Assembly (NCBI GenBank): GCA_015680685.1
Contig: MNCI01003573.1
Span: 561,465 to 625,464, forward strand
Reading direction: 5' to 3'
Origin: Gnetum montanum
Taxonomy: Eukaryota > Streptophyta > Gnetopsida > Gnetales > Gnetaceae
DNA length: 64,000 nucleotides
Of this stretch, positions 35,138 through 46,561 are shown one piece after another (positions within the stretch are counted from its first letter, which is position 1; each line of letters starts with the position of its first letter). Made by a program: the position numbers and the translations under genes. The notes under the pieces are model-generated. The model ran no database searches. It was given only the letters and a program-made list of their open reading frames with translations, and had not been told where the DNA came from.

Positions 35138-37540
35138 GTAGGGAAGAAGAAATCATTGCATTAGCCACTACAGAATGACGTTGTTCACTTGTATGGGTAG
35201 ACTCAGTGAAAATAGGAGAAGGTACTCTAATCATGGAAGGCTCCTTGAGGGATGTTGATGATGGGATCCTTACAACAAAGGGGTTCCTTGAACTACTAGA
35301 TGTTAAAGGACCTCTTTTGTTGCAAGGAGGAACTTGAATTACAAATGGTTCCCTTGCAGGCCTTGGATTGTTGTTGACATTGAACATTGTTATGGTATAT
35401 GCACTATTATTTTCATTCATTGGATCTTTATAGACATGCATTGACTAGTTCTAAGGCCTAAGTTGATTGGAGGCATCAAGCACCAGTTCATCCTTATCTA
35501 TCATTTTTTGTAGGTCATCTTTTAGTGCTAGGAAAAAGTCAATATCATGACTTGGTAGTTGATGATAATAATAGAAATGGTCAAGTTTAAAGTATCTAGG
35601 CACTAAAGGATCATCTTTGGTTACATGAGTAAGATCTTTGGCTATTTCACATAACCTCTCATGCCTCTTATAGCCATTTTTTGTCATCTACTTATATTGT
35701 ATTATTTCACTTTTCAATATTTGGTTAAGGAGATTTTATGCCTTTAATTGTAGCTTCGTATACCTTGACTAGTCTTTTCATTCAAAGTTGGGCCTCAAAG
35801 TAGTCAAAGCAGAGGCCCCAAATGTTAAAGGTTGGTTATTTTTATTAGGGACCTTGGGTTAGTTCATTTTTGACCCCTAGGTGATTGTTTTTCTCTCCTT
35901 TGCCATAGTGGCCACCACTACATTATTTTTTCTTCCCCTCTCTTTATCCTTTCATGCATGTTGGTTTTTATACACCACATATGTGAGGTCATGTCTAGCT
36001 TCTACGACATCCTCTATGCTCTTAATTTGGGAGAAGGCCTAACTAAGTGATTGTGGATCTAAGTAGTATAGTTTCAACTTGATAAAGTGATTAACCACCC
36101 CCTTGAATATAGCAAGAAGATGAGTCTCAGTTATTAATTCTAGAATCTTATTGAGCAAAGCATTCCATTGTTGTATGAACTTTTGCATAGGCTTAAAGGA
36201 TCCTTACTTAACCTTCATTAATTGGTCAAGGGTTGTGTCAAGTTCTTAGTTGTTGTTAAAATAGTTAACAAATTGTAAAATTAGGTCTTCTAGTAAGGAT
36301 ATGGATCCTCTTAGTAAGGCATAGTACCATTCTAGGGTTTTTTCAGTAAGAGACATAGGGAAGATTCATATTATTGTGTGTGTCTAGGCTTGTAGTAGCA
36401 AGCACTCATAGTGGAAGATTATAAGATGTGAGTTGGAATTTCCCTTGACATTGTACTTCATAAATTGAGGTATGGGGACACCTGAGGGAAGAGATAGTTG
36501 TGGGATTACAGGACTGATAGGATCATCCTAGTAGAAATCCATAATTTTAATAGTCTAAGACATGGAAGCCTTAAGCCTATGTAACTCTTCTATTAAGTCT
36601 CAGATCATTTGAAAGGATTGATCTAGTCCTTGAGATGCTCCTATGGATTGTGAGATTTCCACAAATGGTTGGGATGTGAGTTGGGAGGCTTGTGGCCTCG
36701 CAATGGGTTGTGGCATTGAAGGAAGGGGTTGGACCATCATTATTGCAGGTGGGCTAAATAAGAAAAAAGAGGTTTTTCCTAGTATCTAGGGCACAAAGGG
36801 AAGAAAGGGGGTATGTGATTTTTGGATCACTTGAGGTTCCACTGTGGGTCTTTTCTAGGTGGAAAAGGGGTTAGTGGTAGTCACAACCACCAATCATGGC
36901 TACACAAATCATGGTTGTGTATCAAAAGGCATGAAGAAGGGTAAGGTTCTTGCTTGCGGCACCGATTGTGTTTAGTGCACTACTATAATAGGCATTGGCC
37001 TGAACATGGTTGGATAGGAAGGGATCAAGGATTGATGGATTTGCCCTATGAAAGAGGTGAGGGGGGTTGATGTGGGTATGGTAGCCTTGGGAGTTGATTG
37101 TTAGAAGAGTTCACCTATGAGATTTTCATGTTTACACTCAGCCTTGAACTCATCTTTCTTCTCATACTACTCTTCTAAGCTAGCCTTGATGAGCTCTTCA
37201 TCCATCTCAATTAATTGAGAAAGGATGTGCACGTGGGTATCATTTAATGGTATTTTATTTTATGGTAAAGATATGTATTCCTTTCCATCATGGTGGAAGG
37301 GTTCATACTCCCTGTTGGCTTCTGCCTGCATCCTTGGGATAAGCATGCCAACCTTAATTTTGGCACAAACAAAGTGGTAATGGTCTTCATTTATCACCAT
37401 AAATTATGGGCTTTTCCCCCTAAGCCTTAGCGATTGTCTACATTCAGCTACAATGGGATCTTTAGAGTCATAAATCCTTACAGCCTATTGGCTGGATGTT
37501 GTGTCAATGAAGTTGAAAGGAAAAATGGTGGATTGGCTTA
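35138..37540 (-). pseudogene. Element A gag
   Basis: In minus order: acidic N-terminus (HILSQLIEMDEELIKASLEE near 37200), Pro/Thr-rich linker, then the Retrotrans_gag core (MSLTEKTLEWYYALLRGSIS, LILQFVNYFNNN, FKPMQKFIQQWNALLNKILE) at about 36350-36000, and a C-terminal part (LDHFYYYHQLPSHDIDFFLA, 35687-35451; NNPRPAREPFVIQVP, 35441-35140). Interrupted by many stops. Block d follows directly at 35137. Confidence 0.7.
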
Positions 37541-38235
37541 AGAACATGTTGATAATGTTAAAGAAATGACCTAACAAAATGTTTAATTGACTAATAAAAT
37601 AAAAATTTTAGCAAATAATTTTTTAAAAAAAATGTAAAAGGGGGTATGGATATCAAACTTTTGTGCATTGCAATTGTAAAATATAGTGTAGGTTGTATTG
37701 AAAGGAGGTACACCCTTTACTTTGGGAAAGATAATAATTTTTTTTTCAAACCCCCACCATGTTGGGCTTGCGAGTAATACCCATGCTAGAGTTGGAATGG
37801 AGGGAAGAAAGGGGGTAAAATAAAAAATCTTACACCTCTCTCCATAGCATTGGGGATGTATCCCCTTGATAGGTTTGATAGTTATTGCCAAAAATTTAAG
37901 GTGAAAATTTTTGTTGTTTCAAAGGTTTTGTTGGGTTTTGGCACAACATCCATGTTGGTTTTGCCATGAAATTTTCATAACAAAGGGGTAAGGATTTTTG
38001 TAGAACACCAACACTAGCCTTAAAATGACCAAAAACTATTGTGAAAATTTCTCAAAACACAAATCACCTACAACCTCCACATTCATGGCAAAGAGATGGG
38101 TGGTAGTATTGGTACTTCTAGTAGAAAAAAATGTTGTTAATGTTTGATGATATTTGCCTATAAATTCAACGTTTTGCACTTGTAAGTAGTGTTGTTATAG
38201 AGGCAAATAGGATTAGACACAAAACTTGGATAGAG
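37541..38235 (-). other. Element A 5' leader
   Basis: Lies between the PBS candidate and gag. No coding sequence is recognised. It includes ACACCC-poor, T-rich text with the phrase CCCATGCTAGAGTTGG, similar to the block c array words. Confidence 0.3.
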
Positions 38236-38253
38236 TCCCTCCTTATAGTGCCA
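38236..38253 (-). promoter_or_regulatory. Element A primer-binding-site candidate
   Basis: The minus strand reads TGGCACTATAAGGAGGGA seven bases inside the 5' LTR. The TGG start and the position fit a tRNA-primed site. The tRNA identity is not clear to me; the sequence has probably drifted. Confidence 0.5.
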
Positions 38254-38259
38254 AAAAAC

Positions 38260-39342
38260 TATTGCAACTAGAAAATTCAATCACCAAAAAAATTGAAGAT
38301 CCGAGGTGAAATAGCTTTAACCCTAGATTACAAGGGCCTCCAAAAACATGATCCGAGGTACCTTGGATAGTCTTATCGATCACCTAGGGACTTAGGAAGT
38401 GTAAACATGAGTAATAAAATAAAAATGCAATGTAGATCTGAAAAATAAATGCATAGAATAAAAAATAAATCTACGCTAACTTGCACAACAAATGGAACTA
38501 TAAACTTTATTATGATAAAAATAAAGAAAGTTCAAAAATGTATACAAGAGATGCCTAAGGAAGTAATGGGTTCACTTCATTGGGGCTTTAAAGACTATTG
38601 AAGCCAGTAACCTTGAATGCCATAGTCAACTCAATGATCTAGATGCTCCCAAACTCCCAAAATTGTAAAAATTTGCTATAATCCTCACTAGATCTACATC
38701 ATTGGTGGTGTGGGGGGATAAGATTTTTGGGGCTTTGGGCCACAAGAAAGAGCCATGCTAGGAGTCTCAATTCTATAGTTTCTCAACATTACCACACAAT
38801 CTCATCAGTGTAATAATGGTTACAATGGCTATAGGTCCAATGCTATGATATCTTCAAAAGTCTTGTACTTCATAAGTGGAACCTTTTCATGGTGTTGGCA
38901 CTTGGTTTTTATAGGTTTCATGGTCATAATTTTTGTTGCAAATTTATATTCTAGTTGCTAACAAATTGATGTCACATGTAGGTGTTGTAGGTGTCTAAAT
39001 CTAGCATGGTTTCCATGTATGGTAAGTTTTGATATCTCCAATGTACCAAAATCATTCCAGTTACCAAACATAGTAAATAAGAATTTTACCCATGCTAGCT
39101 TCTTCCACCCATGTTGGCCTTCCAAGAGCAACATTGGGCCTACAAGAACCATGCTAAGGGTATAACACCCATGTTGGGGGTATGATATCCATGTTGGGAT
39201 TGCTAGAGCAACATTAAGGCTTTAGGAGTTATATCCCCTAATGCTAGGCATAGGTGATGTTACACCCCCCAACACTGAGCATAGATGATTCCAACGTAGT
39301 AAAGGTTATATCCCTTCCACCCCACCCCTCCGACCCCCCACA
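38260..39342 (-). repeat. Element A 5' LTR
   Basis: Partner of 3347-5172 and uninterrupted (1083 bp). It preserves the empty target site (ACATGAGTAATAAAAT near 38407) of the solo LTR found in the other copy. On its inner side (lower coordinates) lies a primer-binding-like site. At its outer edge it has a C-rich tract absent from the 3' LTR. Confidence 0.8.
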
Positions 39343-40330
39343 ACACCTTCTTTATTAGCATTAATCTTAAAAGAACCAAATCTAGCATTATTTTCTTTTT
39401 TTTCTTGAGAAAATTATAATCCTTCTTTAATTGGTCATACTTCTCATAATTCTAATACTAGAAATTCTAAATTCTCTTGAAAGCATCATCTACAAATTTC
39501 TTAAATTTAGAATTATTCTTAGTAGAGAGTTTACCTAATTATTATTTTCCTAGTCCTTTAATTAATAATGCTTCAATATGTGTAGGCTTAGAACACTTTC
39601 TTTAAAGTTCTTCTATTATCAACCATACTACAACTTTATCAAATTTTAAATAGGTACTTATACTAGTAATATTTTAAAGAATATTATCTCATAAATCAAG
39701 AAGGGATTGTAATAAGATAATATATTGTTCTTTTTCTTTCATATTAATATCAATTAATTATAATTTTCTTACAATGGCATTACAAGTAGTAAGATGAGAT
39801 ATAATCGTAGTATTTTAAGACATCTTTAATAATAATAATTACCTTTTAAGATGAAAATTATTTGAGTAAGAACTAGATTGATATATCTTATCCACAATAT
39901 CACATTATCCCTTTACAATATTTACATCCTATAAATTTATAAGCATGGGATTAAAAGCACATTTGCAAATTGTTCTCAAAGCTAGAGGATCTGATTGATT
40001 CTAGTCTTTAACTTTTATGTTCTCTAGTTTAATTCTAGTGATGTATACATTCTATTTCTTTTTAACTAATAATTTCAATTAGTTTTCAATACCACCAATT
40101 TAATTTAACCTTGTTGATGAAGCTAGTGGACAAAGGTTTTTCTACAAAGGTAAATAAATCAAGCTTGACTTCTTTTATAATGTTTGTAGTATTGAAAGAC
40201 CAATCTTTAGTAGAAAATTTTATTCATACTTATAATGATGGCTAGTTCATTTTCTAGTCTAAAAAATATGGAAATTTGACTAAATACAAAATAGGTTTTT
40301 AACATTTTTCTTATGAAGATTTCTTTTTAA
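39343..40330 (-). pseudogene. Ty1/copia gag remnant
   Basis: The minus strand reads DPLALRTICKCAFNPMLINL, then DIVDKIYQSSSYSNNFHLKR, then TTCNAIVRKL and FDKVVVWLIIEEL, then a decayed zinc-knuckle-like NYEKYDQLKKDYNFLKKK. The order matches copia gag (W..L...Y....L..R..L, then EEDKA..LL..LP, then LLSEELRRK). It ends at the Element A insertion site and continues at 3341 downward. Confidence 0.65.
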
Positions 40331-40690
40331 TTCAAGAAGTTACATTTTCTAGGAATTTGCCAATTAAGCATTTTATTATTAGCAAAGAAGACTTGAATAA
40401 GATTTGAATCACCACAACTACTATAGTCCTAATTTTTCAATTAAAGATGTCATACTCTAGCCTATCTATGATTATTGTTTGTCATGTATGCATTAAAGAT
40501 AAGAAAAATTCTATCTCATGACCTCTACTGAATTTGTTCTATGTCGGAATGAGGGAGAAAAGTCATGTGAATTGGCTCTTCATCCTTAAAGAGGAACTGA
40601 AGACTCAAGTATTTGGATATTATATACAATACTTCATCATCACGTTCTTCTTATGATTATCTACTTCCTACTTATGAGAGTATTTCAAAG
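40331..40690. other. No gene recognised
   Basis: AT-rich DNA between the copia gag start and the plus-strand integrase fragment. Perhaps copia leader or LTR debris, but no motif supports a call. Confidence 0.3.
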
Positions 40691-41090
40691 CACCAAGTTA
40701 TTAGATGCCACTATGATAGTGAAAAATAGATATAAAGACTTATTGTTAAAGTTAAATAGAGATAAACAAGTTTTCAATGATGCTCTAGGATTTGAGTTAC
40801 ATACCACTCACATAACCTAGCCATTCCAACAATGGGGATTGAACATCATTGGACCTCTAATGCCTAAGTCTTCTGTGAGACATAGTCTCATCATTATTAC
40901 AACCAAATACTTCACAAAATGGGTTGAAGCTATTCCCCTAAGGAAGACAACATTTGAACAAGTTTGTATATTTATACTAGAAAATATAGTAGCTAGCTTT
41001 GGCATACCTATGGCCATAGTCACAAATAATGGACCACAATTTAGCAACTGGGAAAATGAAATGAAAAAAATTGAATAAATATTAAAAACA
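40690..41090 (+). pseudogene. Ty3/gypsy integrase core fragment (Element A-like)
   Basis: The 79-codon ORF at 40839 reads MNIIGPLMPKSS, KYFTKWVEAIPLRK and SFGIPMAIVTNNGPQFSN, part of the integrase core; the first Asp is Asn (NIIGP) and the second is Asn (TNNGP). Upstream, PFQQWG fits the same domain. Close in wording to Element A integrase, but on the opposite strand. It stops abruptly after QFSN. Confidence 0.8.
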
Positions 41091-41094
41091 ATCA

Positions 41095-41780
41095 TATAAA
41101 GATAAAGAAAAATATGCTAGAGCATTTTATCAATGTAGAATAGAGATGGGTAAGGCCTTAAAACTTACACATGATCATGCAAAAGAGCTAGAAGGCCTAA
41201 AACAAGCAAGAACCACTACATAGTCTAGCACCAATTTTGAACTGGTCAATAAAGTTTAGGAATTGATAGTGAAGATAATGGACTTTAAAAATGATAAGAT
41301 TTCTTGAGAAGATATAAAATCTACCTTTTTACAAGATTTAGAGAAATGCTAAAAAGAGATAGTTGAATTAACAATATAGAAATTTGATATGAAGGAAGTC
41401 TTCAATAAGAAGAAGAAACATCTCAATGCCATAGTGTTAAAATTACAAGGAAAAGTAGTCAATGAAGACTTTATTATTCATTATAAGCAAGTATTAAGTT
41501 CTTTGGTTGGGTCAAGCTATGACATATCTATTATTCCCATCATGAGTCCAATGCTACTTTAGGTTCTATTTAATGAAGTTCATGAACAAGTCCTTAGGAA
41601 ACCCATCATTAATTAGAAAGAATCAAGTCTTTCTCCTAATGTTAAATAATTATCAGGTGATGTACTAGCATTAGAGTCTATGATAAAAGATATAACTCAT
41701 GAATATAGGGGAGAATCATCATATAGCATGTTTGAGAACTTAATGAATTTAAATATTAACTTATTTGGTAAATGATTATA
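41095..41780 (+). pseudogene. Coiled-coil ORF remnant downstream of the integrase fragment
   Basis: One frame with about ten stops reads KDKEKYARAFYQCRIEMGKA, HDHAKELEGLKQARTT, KKKHLNAIVLKLQGKVV and ALESMIKDITHEYRGESS, ending NINLFGK. Charged, Leu/Ile heptad-like. Not recognised; it may be an env-position ORF analogous to the coiled-coil parts of blocks b and c. Confidence 0.4.
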
Positions 41781-42980
41781 TGTATTTGAAAAACTTCTTT
41801 CTTGTGTTTTAATATTTGAATATCACTATGATTAATGATGAAGTCTAATGTTTTATCTATTTCCATAATAAGCTTATTTTCTTTCTAGATGGTTTATATT
41901 GTACCCTTATGTTATAATAAATTTTGAGAAAGATGACATTCCTAGTATCTCTAGTTGTTCTTTCTATCATTTTAGAAGAACTTTAAAATAAAAATAATTT
42001 ATAACTTATATAGTTTTTAGGTAAGGAAAATGCTCACCATCATTATTATATTTTATTTCTTGCTTTACGAATTAAGAATGATATTATTTCTTTAAAGACA
42101 ATAGTGCTCACTTGAAAAGAGCTTTATATGGAATTTCAATGAAGAAAGTTGATCCACAACTATTGGCAATGGATTAAAGCCTTGATTTCTCTTATAGTAT
42201 GAAAAAGTTGGAGTGATTACATTTTTTATCAATTACTTCTCTTGAATGATGGAATTGTTACTTATATAGAAAAGCTTATATTGGTTTTCATATGTTAAGC
42301 TTGAGAGATGATGTTAAGGATTTAGTATGCTACATTAAGCTCAACATTCAAGATATGATTTATATAAAGTAACATCATGAGTTTATATTAACACTATCAC
42401 TATGTCATCATTGTGATAGTTATGTTTGTTTTCTATACTTAATAAGTGATTTATCTTAATCATTTGTTAACTAACCTTTGATTAATCATCATGTCTTCCT
42501 TCAAACATCATGATTATTTTCCTATAACAACATATACTCTTGAACATTCATGTTTAACCATCATGGATAATACACAAGATAGACCAATTCCTTAGATTCA
42601 CATCTCTAACTATGCTCGATACTAACATAGGTATACACTTCATTTTAAAATTAACATCATGGCATTCATTCCATTATGATGTAGTTAAACTTCAGCATTC
42701 TCATATCAACTTATATCAACATAAATTATTACATATTTTGTTGGCCCTGTGATCTTCTTGATCACAAAACTTAATAGGTACTTGGCTATAATATGTATTA
42801 AGTCTATAATGTGAAGCATGTTTTGTATGATCAATAATGATTTTTTCTCATTGTCAAACATACAAATTTCTTTCTATAATGATGATCTATCTAGATAATC
42901 ATTATAGTCTTGTTCTATTTTATTTCAATTTCTTCTATCCTTTCTTCTTCTTGGATTATGTTTTACACTTCTTCTATCAT
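41781..42980. other. No gene recognised
   Basis: AT-rich, stop-dense on both strands. No repeats or signals stand out. Confidence 0.4.
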
Positions 42981-43330
42981 CAATGCTTGAATCATTTAAT
43001 AGGGATAACTTATTAAAGTCAACATGTCAACTTCCCTTTCTTATGTGATCTTTCCCCTTATGTCTTGTTTCTCTATTGTAGACTTTAAGTTTGTAGGATC
43101 CTCTCAATTCATGAACATCTTCATCTTCATTAAGGTGCATCTATAGGGAGGATCACATGGTGATGTTCTATAACTCCTCTTCATTGAATTTGAACATGAT
43201 ATGCTCATTGTGACATGAAGTAGATCTAGAAAAAATAATCATTCCTCCTTGTAGGTCTTATAGGCCTTGTCCTTTGCCTTTTCAAACTCCATCTCTAATG
43301 AAAGTTTGTATTTATCCTTCCTACACAAAT
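42981..43330 (-). pseudogene. Basic gag-like remnant
   Basis: The minus strand reads EDVHELRGSYKLKVYNRETR, HKGKDHIRKGS and DRRSVKHNPRRRKDRRN. This Arg/Lys/His-rich text resembles the basic tract in the gag of the Athila-like elements here. It could be gag of the degenerate minus element whose LTR-like sequence lies at 44500-45030. Confidence 0.35.
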
Positions 43331-44499
43331 ATTGTTATTCTTATCATTGATAGGTACTTCACTAAGTAAGATTAAGTTGGCAAGCTCTCACCAGATACTT
43401 CTTGATGTGATAGCCTTATGCTACATGGCCTAACTAAGTTCTAGTTAAGATAGCTTGTAGCATAAATGGATTTCCTCTATTAGGTATTTGAATAACATTG
43501 TTCTAGTGATCTCTTCATTGGAGCTATTCATTATGGTGGAAGATGAATATCAAGTCTAGATAAAATGGATCATCATCAATATACGTGATTCAAACTTGCT
43601 TGGAAAATTGCCATGTTTTTGAGTTCACAGGTTGGAGTCTCTCTTCATTTTTGGTTAATTATGGGCTTTCAAAACTACAATAGGAAGTCATATTAACAAC
43701 AAATATTGTGTAGTACCAATAATATAATAGTAACACAAAAAGATAAATCATTATAAACATGTACAATAATCATGTATAATTACAACTACTTCTAAACACA
43801 TAAGACCTTCTTTGGCAATGTTGCTATTAATAAGTGGTGAGTATGTCTAATGCTTAATGATATGATTTTCAAGTATCATACTAGATCATGTCATAATCTA
43901 TGGAAGGGATAGATTATATATTTAGAGGTAGCATGGGTTGATCACTAGTTTTTTTTTCCAACTATACTTGTAGTAGCTATTAACTCATATGGTTAGGTAT
44001 AGTTGAGATACATGATAAATGATGTTGATGGGGCCATGATCTAATTCTAAGTAAAATAAGAAATTAATAATTAACTATTTGACTGACTCAATCATCATCA
44101 TCCTAACCTTCTCACAAAAAATAAGGTCAACTACATGAATTCTTTTTAATCATTCACGTCTATGAAGAGCTAGATCTTTATTTATTTATAGTTTCTTCAA
44201 ATCATCTTTGATTATTTTTTTTCTTATTTTATCTTTCATATAATGGCTTTCATGGAACAAGGATGTAGCAACCTTTGTTAATGAATATTGCACACCACAT
44301 CTAGGGAACGCCTTAGCATCTAAAAATTTTGAAAAAGAATTCATCCATGAGATTTGACAAGGTTGTATAGTTGACTACCAACTTATTGCTAACTCTCCTC
44401 ACTTCATATCTAGGCTTGGAATTGATATTAATGAAGTTTAACTATCAAATTAACTAATAAATCCTAAGCTAGCCTATGGGTGTTGAATGTCCATTTTTC
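43331..44499. other. No gene recognised
   Basis: Low-complexity AT-rich sequence, perhaps the leader and U5 part of the degenerate element to its right. No motif supports a firmer call. Confidence 0.3.
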
Positions 44500-45030
44500 A
44501 ATCCATCATCATATTCCTAGATGTTTGTGCTAACTGCTAGGATTACCAAACTAGTATACCACTAGGTGAACTAAGTATCTAGTTGTTGGGATTACCAAGC
44601 TAGTAGAAGGTTTAACACTCAATACCAAGTTGCACTCATTTCATCAATGATTTAACATGAAAGGAAATGTAAAGACTATGCGATAAAAAAAAATAAAATC
44701 CAAGAAAGTAAATGCTAAAAAGTAAATCTAATCTAAGTCAAATTGTTACAATGTGAAGGAATTAATCTTCATCTTCATTTTTGTTCATGTGTACAGCCAA
44801 GCATAATCGCTCAAATAAATACTTTAAACAACTAACTCAATCACACATTATGGGTACTTATTCACTTCTCCAAAAAATGAGAAATAAATCTACAAGAGTT
44901 TAGCTACCTGCTAACTAAGCAATGACCTTTTCAACATCCCAACATGTATTTATATGGGAGAATTGACTAGGAGATGTCATACTTGCCATGTTGCATCATA
45001 GGATGGTGTTGCTACATAATAAAGATGATG
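44500..45030 (-). repeat. Degenerate Athila-like LTR remnant
   Basis: In minus orientation it shows the landmarks of the family LTR in order: GGGATTACCAAGCTAGTAG, an AACATTTAA/GGTTTAACAC segment, TTCATTTTTGTTCATGTGTAC, AAATAAATAC, CACATTATGGGTAC..TTCACT and TGTATTTATATGGG as TATA region. The GATATC palindromes are not recognisable. Its 3' part (44895-45020) is repeated at 57688-57815. Confidence 0.5.
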
Positions 45031-46556
45031 CCTCTTCATAAATGTAAACGAAAATTTAAGATCTTTAATTCTCCACCTTTTTTGGATTACATTTGTAGTC
45101 AGTACCGTAAATCCAATAACTTTCTATCTTCCCTAATATAAGTGAACGTGAAATGAGCTACCCTCTATCTTATATTCATCTTCTTAAAGGCTAAATGGGC
45201 TACCTGAAGACCGTGTATGTTTCCGAAGGCAACCCCTTGCTTTAATAGAAATTTTGTAGTGATATTGGGTTTGATTATGTTTAAAAACTCTTTGGCGTTT
45301 CAAATATATTTTACTTGCAAATTTTGGTTGGATAAATCTGACCATCAAAACGTAATGGGAAAAACCAATGTAAAACCAATGTAGACGTAAAATCTTGTAT
45401 GGGCAGCATAAAACCAGTTGTCGGATTAGAATTTTTGCTGATGTGACCGGACTTGAGTCTGAATTTTATAACAAACTTCATTTTTAGAAAGAAATAGTTA
45501 TTTAAGTATGATTTTTTCTAACTTGCTGTTTTATTGTGATCCTTAAAAATATTCCCACTATATATTTTCCAACTTTTTTTAACACTGGTTTGAATTGTGT
45601 GGTGATATCACTTACATAATGAGATTTTTGGTATAAACATGACATGATGTTAAGCTTGCACGTTGGTATGGCTGGCAATGATCAGCCTGTCCTGTCCTGT
45701 TTGTTTCATTGCAGTAGCCTTCTGTATTTACTCATTATCATGGATATCATCCCTGACCTTCCTTCTGTAATAATTATTGAGAGGCTTGTCTTTCAGTAAA
45801 AACTAAAACCACAATTTTTGATCTTAAATTGTGGGTTTCATCTTTCATGTCATGGTGTTTCTGTGTGTTGGATGAAGCTGCTATTGCTTGTATTTTCCAA
45901 GTAACATCTTCCAATAATTGCAACATTCTTCATTATTTCAAGATGAAAATTTATACTGGCTCCCTAAAATCTCTCGTGGAGTAGGGTCCCATGTTAGAGC
46001 ATAACTTTAGTTTCAAAAGCATATTTTTCAATTCCTGTTGTGTACCACAACCATTCCTTATAGTTAAAAACCCTAATTTTCAATTCACCATTTATGCTGC
46101 AAAAAACATAATTTATCAATTGGTGGCAGTGCGCAGGGCCTGCTGCTTGATGGCGAACCCTGCGCAGCCCTCTCCAGGGCCTATGCGACCTGTAAATTTT
46201 TTTTTCTTAACTTTTTAATATTCTGTTAATGGCTTGTCTAAGTTAGGTTACTGTAAGGCATAATAGTGACCAACATCCATATATGGAAAAATGACAGAGT
46301 TCATGTCATGGTTAAGCTTCTATTAAGTTGATTTCAAAAATAGTATCCTCTCCTGATCCATGAGAATGTAAATAGATTCTAAAAATGTCTCCACAAGAAC
46401 TGAAACATCTCACGTAATTGTTTGTGTAGAGTAATACTTTAACAGTAAAGTTCCAAGGCAAGCAAGATAACAACATTCAAGGAAGTGTGATTCAAAAGGT
46501 AATAGAAATCTTAGCATGTTTGGAGAAAGGTAAATTTTCTTTGAAGGCAATTGATA
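45031..46556. other. Unclassified, possibly unique sequence left of Element B
   Basis: No transposon domain seen. Composition is more balanced than the surroundings, with a TTTCATTGCAG acceptor-like site near 45712 and a GC-rich hairpin at 46130-46166. The open frame 45991-46218 has no recognisable product. It may be intron or intergenic host DNA, or copia-element interior (see 56427-57113). Confidence 0.35.
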
Positions 46557-46561
46557 CCATG
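46557..46561. repeat. Target-site duplication of Element B, left copy
   Basis: CCATG, identical to 56422-56426 immediately after the 3' LTR. Confidence 0.95.

Larger units (their letters stand above)
3347..39342 (-). mobile_element. Element A: Tat/Ogre-like Ty3/gypsy element, composite with nested insertions
   Basis: Minus-strand LTR element. Its 5' LTR is 38260-39342 and its 3' LTR is 3347-5172 (1826 bp including a 729-bp solo-LTR insertion with one TSD copy, so about 1097 bp against 1083). The 5-bp repeat ACACC at 3342-3346 and 39343-39347 fits a target duplication. The copia coding sequence continues across the two outer flanks, which supports a single insertion. In minus order: gag (37.5-35.14 kb), protease (24.66-24.2 kb), RT (15.0-13.8 kb), RNase H (13.8-13.3 kb) and integrase (13.2-12.14 kb). 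The interior is interrupted by blocks b, c and d. The LTR 3' terminus reads ATA, not the canonical CA, in both copies, so the exact terminus could be off by 2 bp. Confidence 0.75.

Noticed and set aside
37583-37891. 102-codon minus ORF in the Element A leader
   Set aside because: Possible leader ORF, but composition is low-complexity and no relative is visible in the window.
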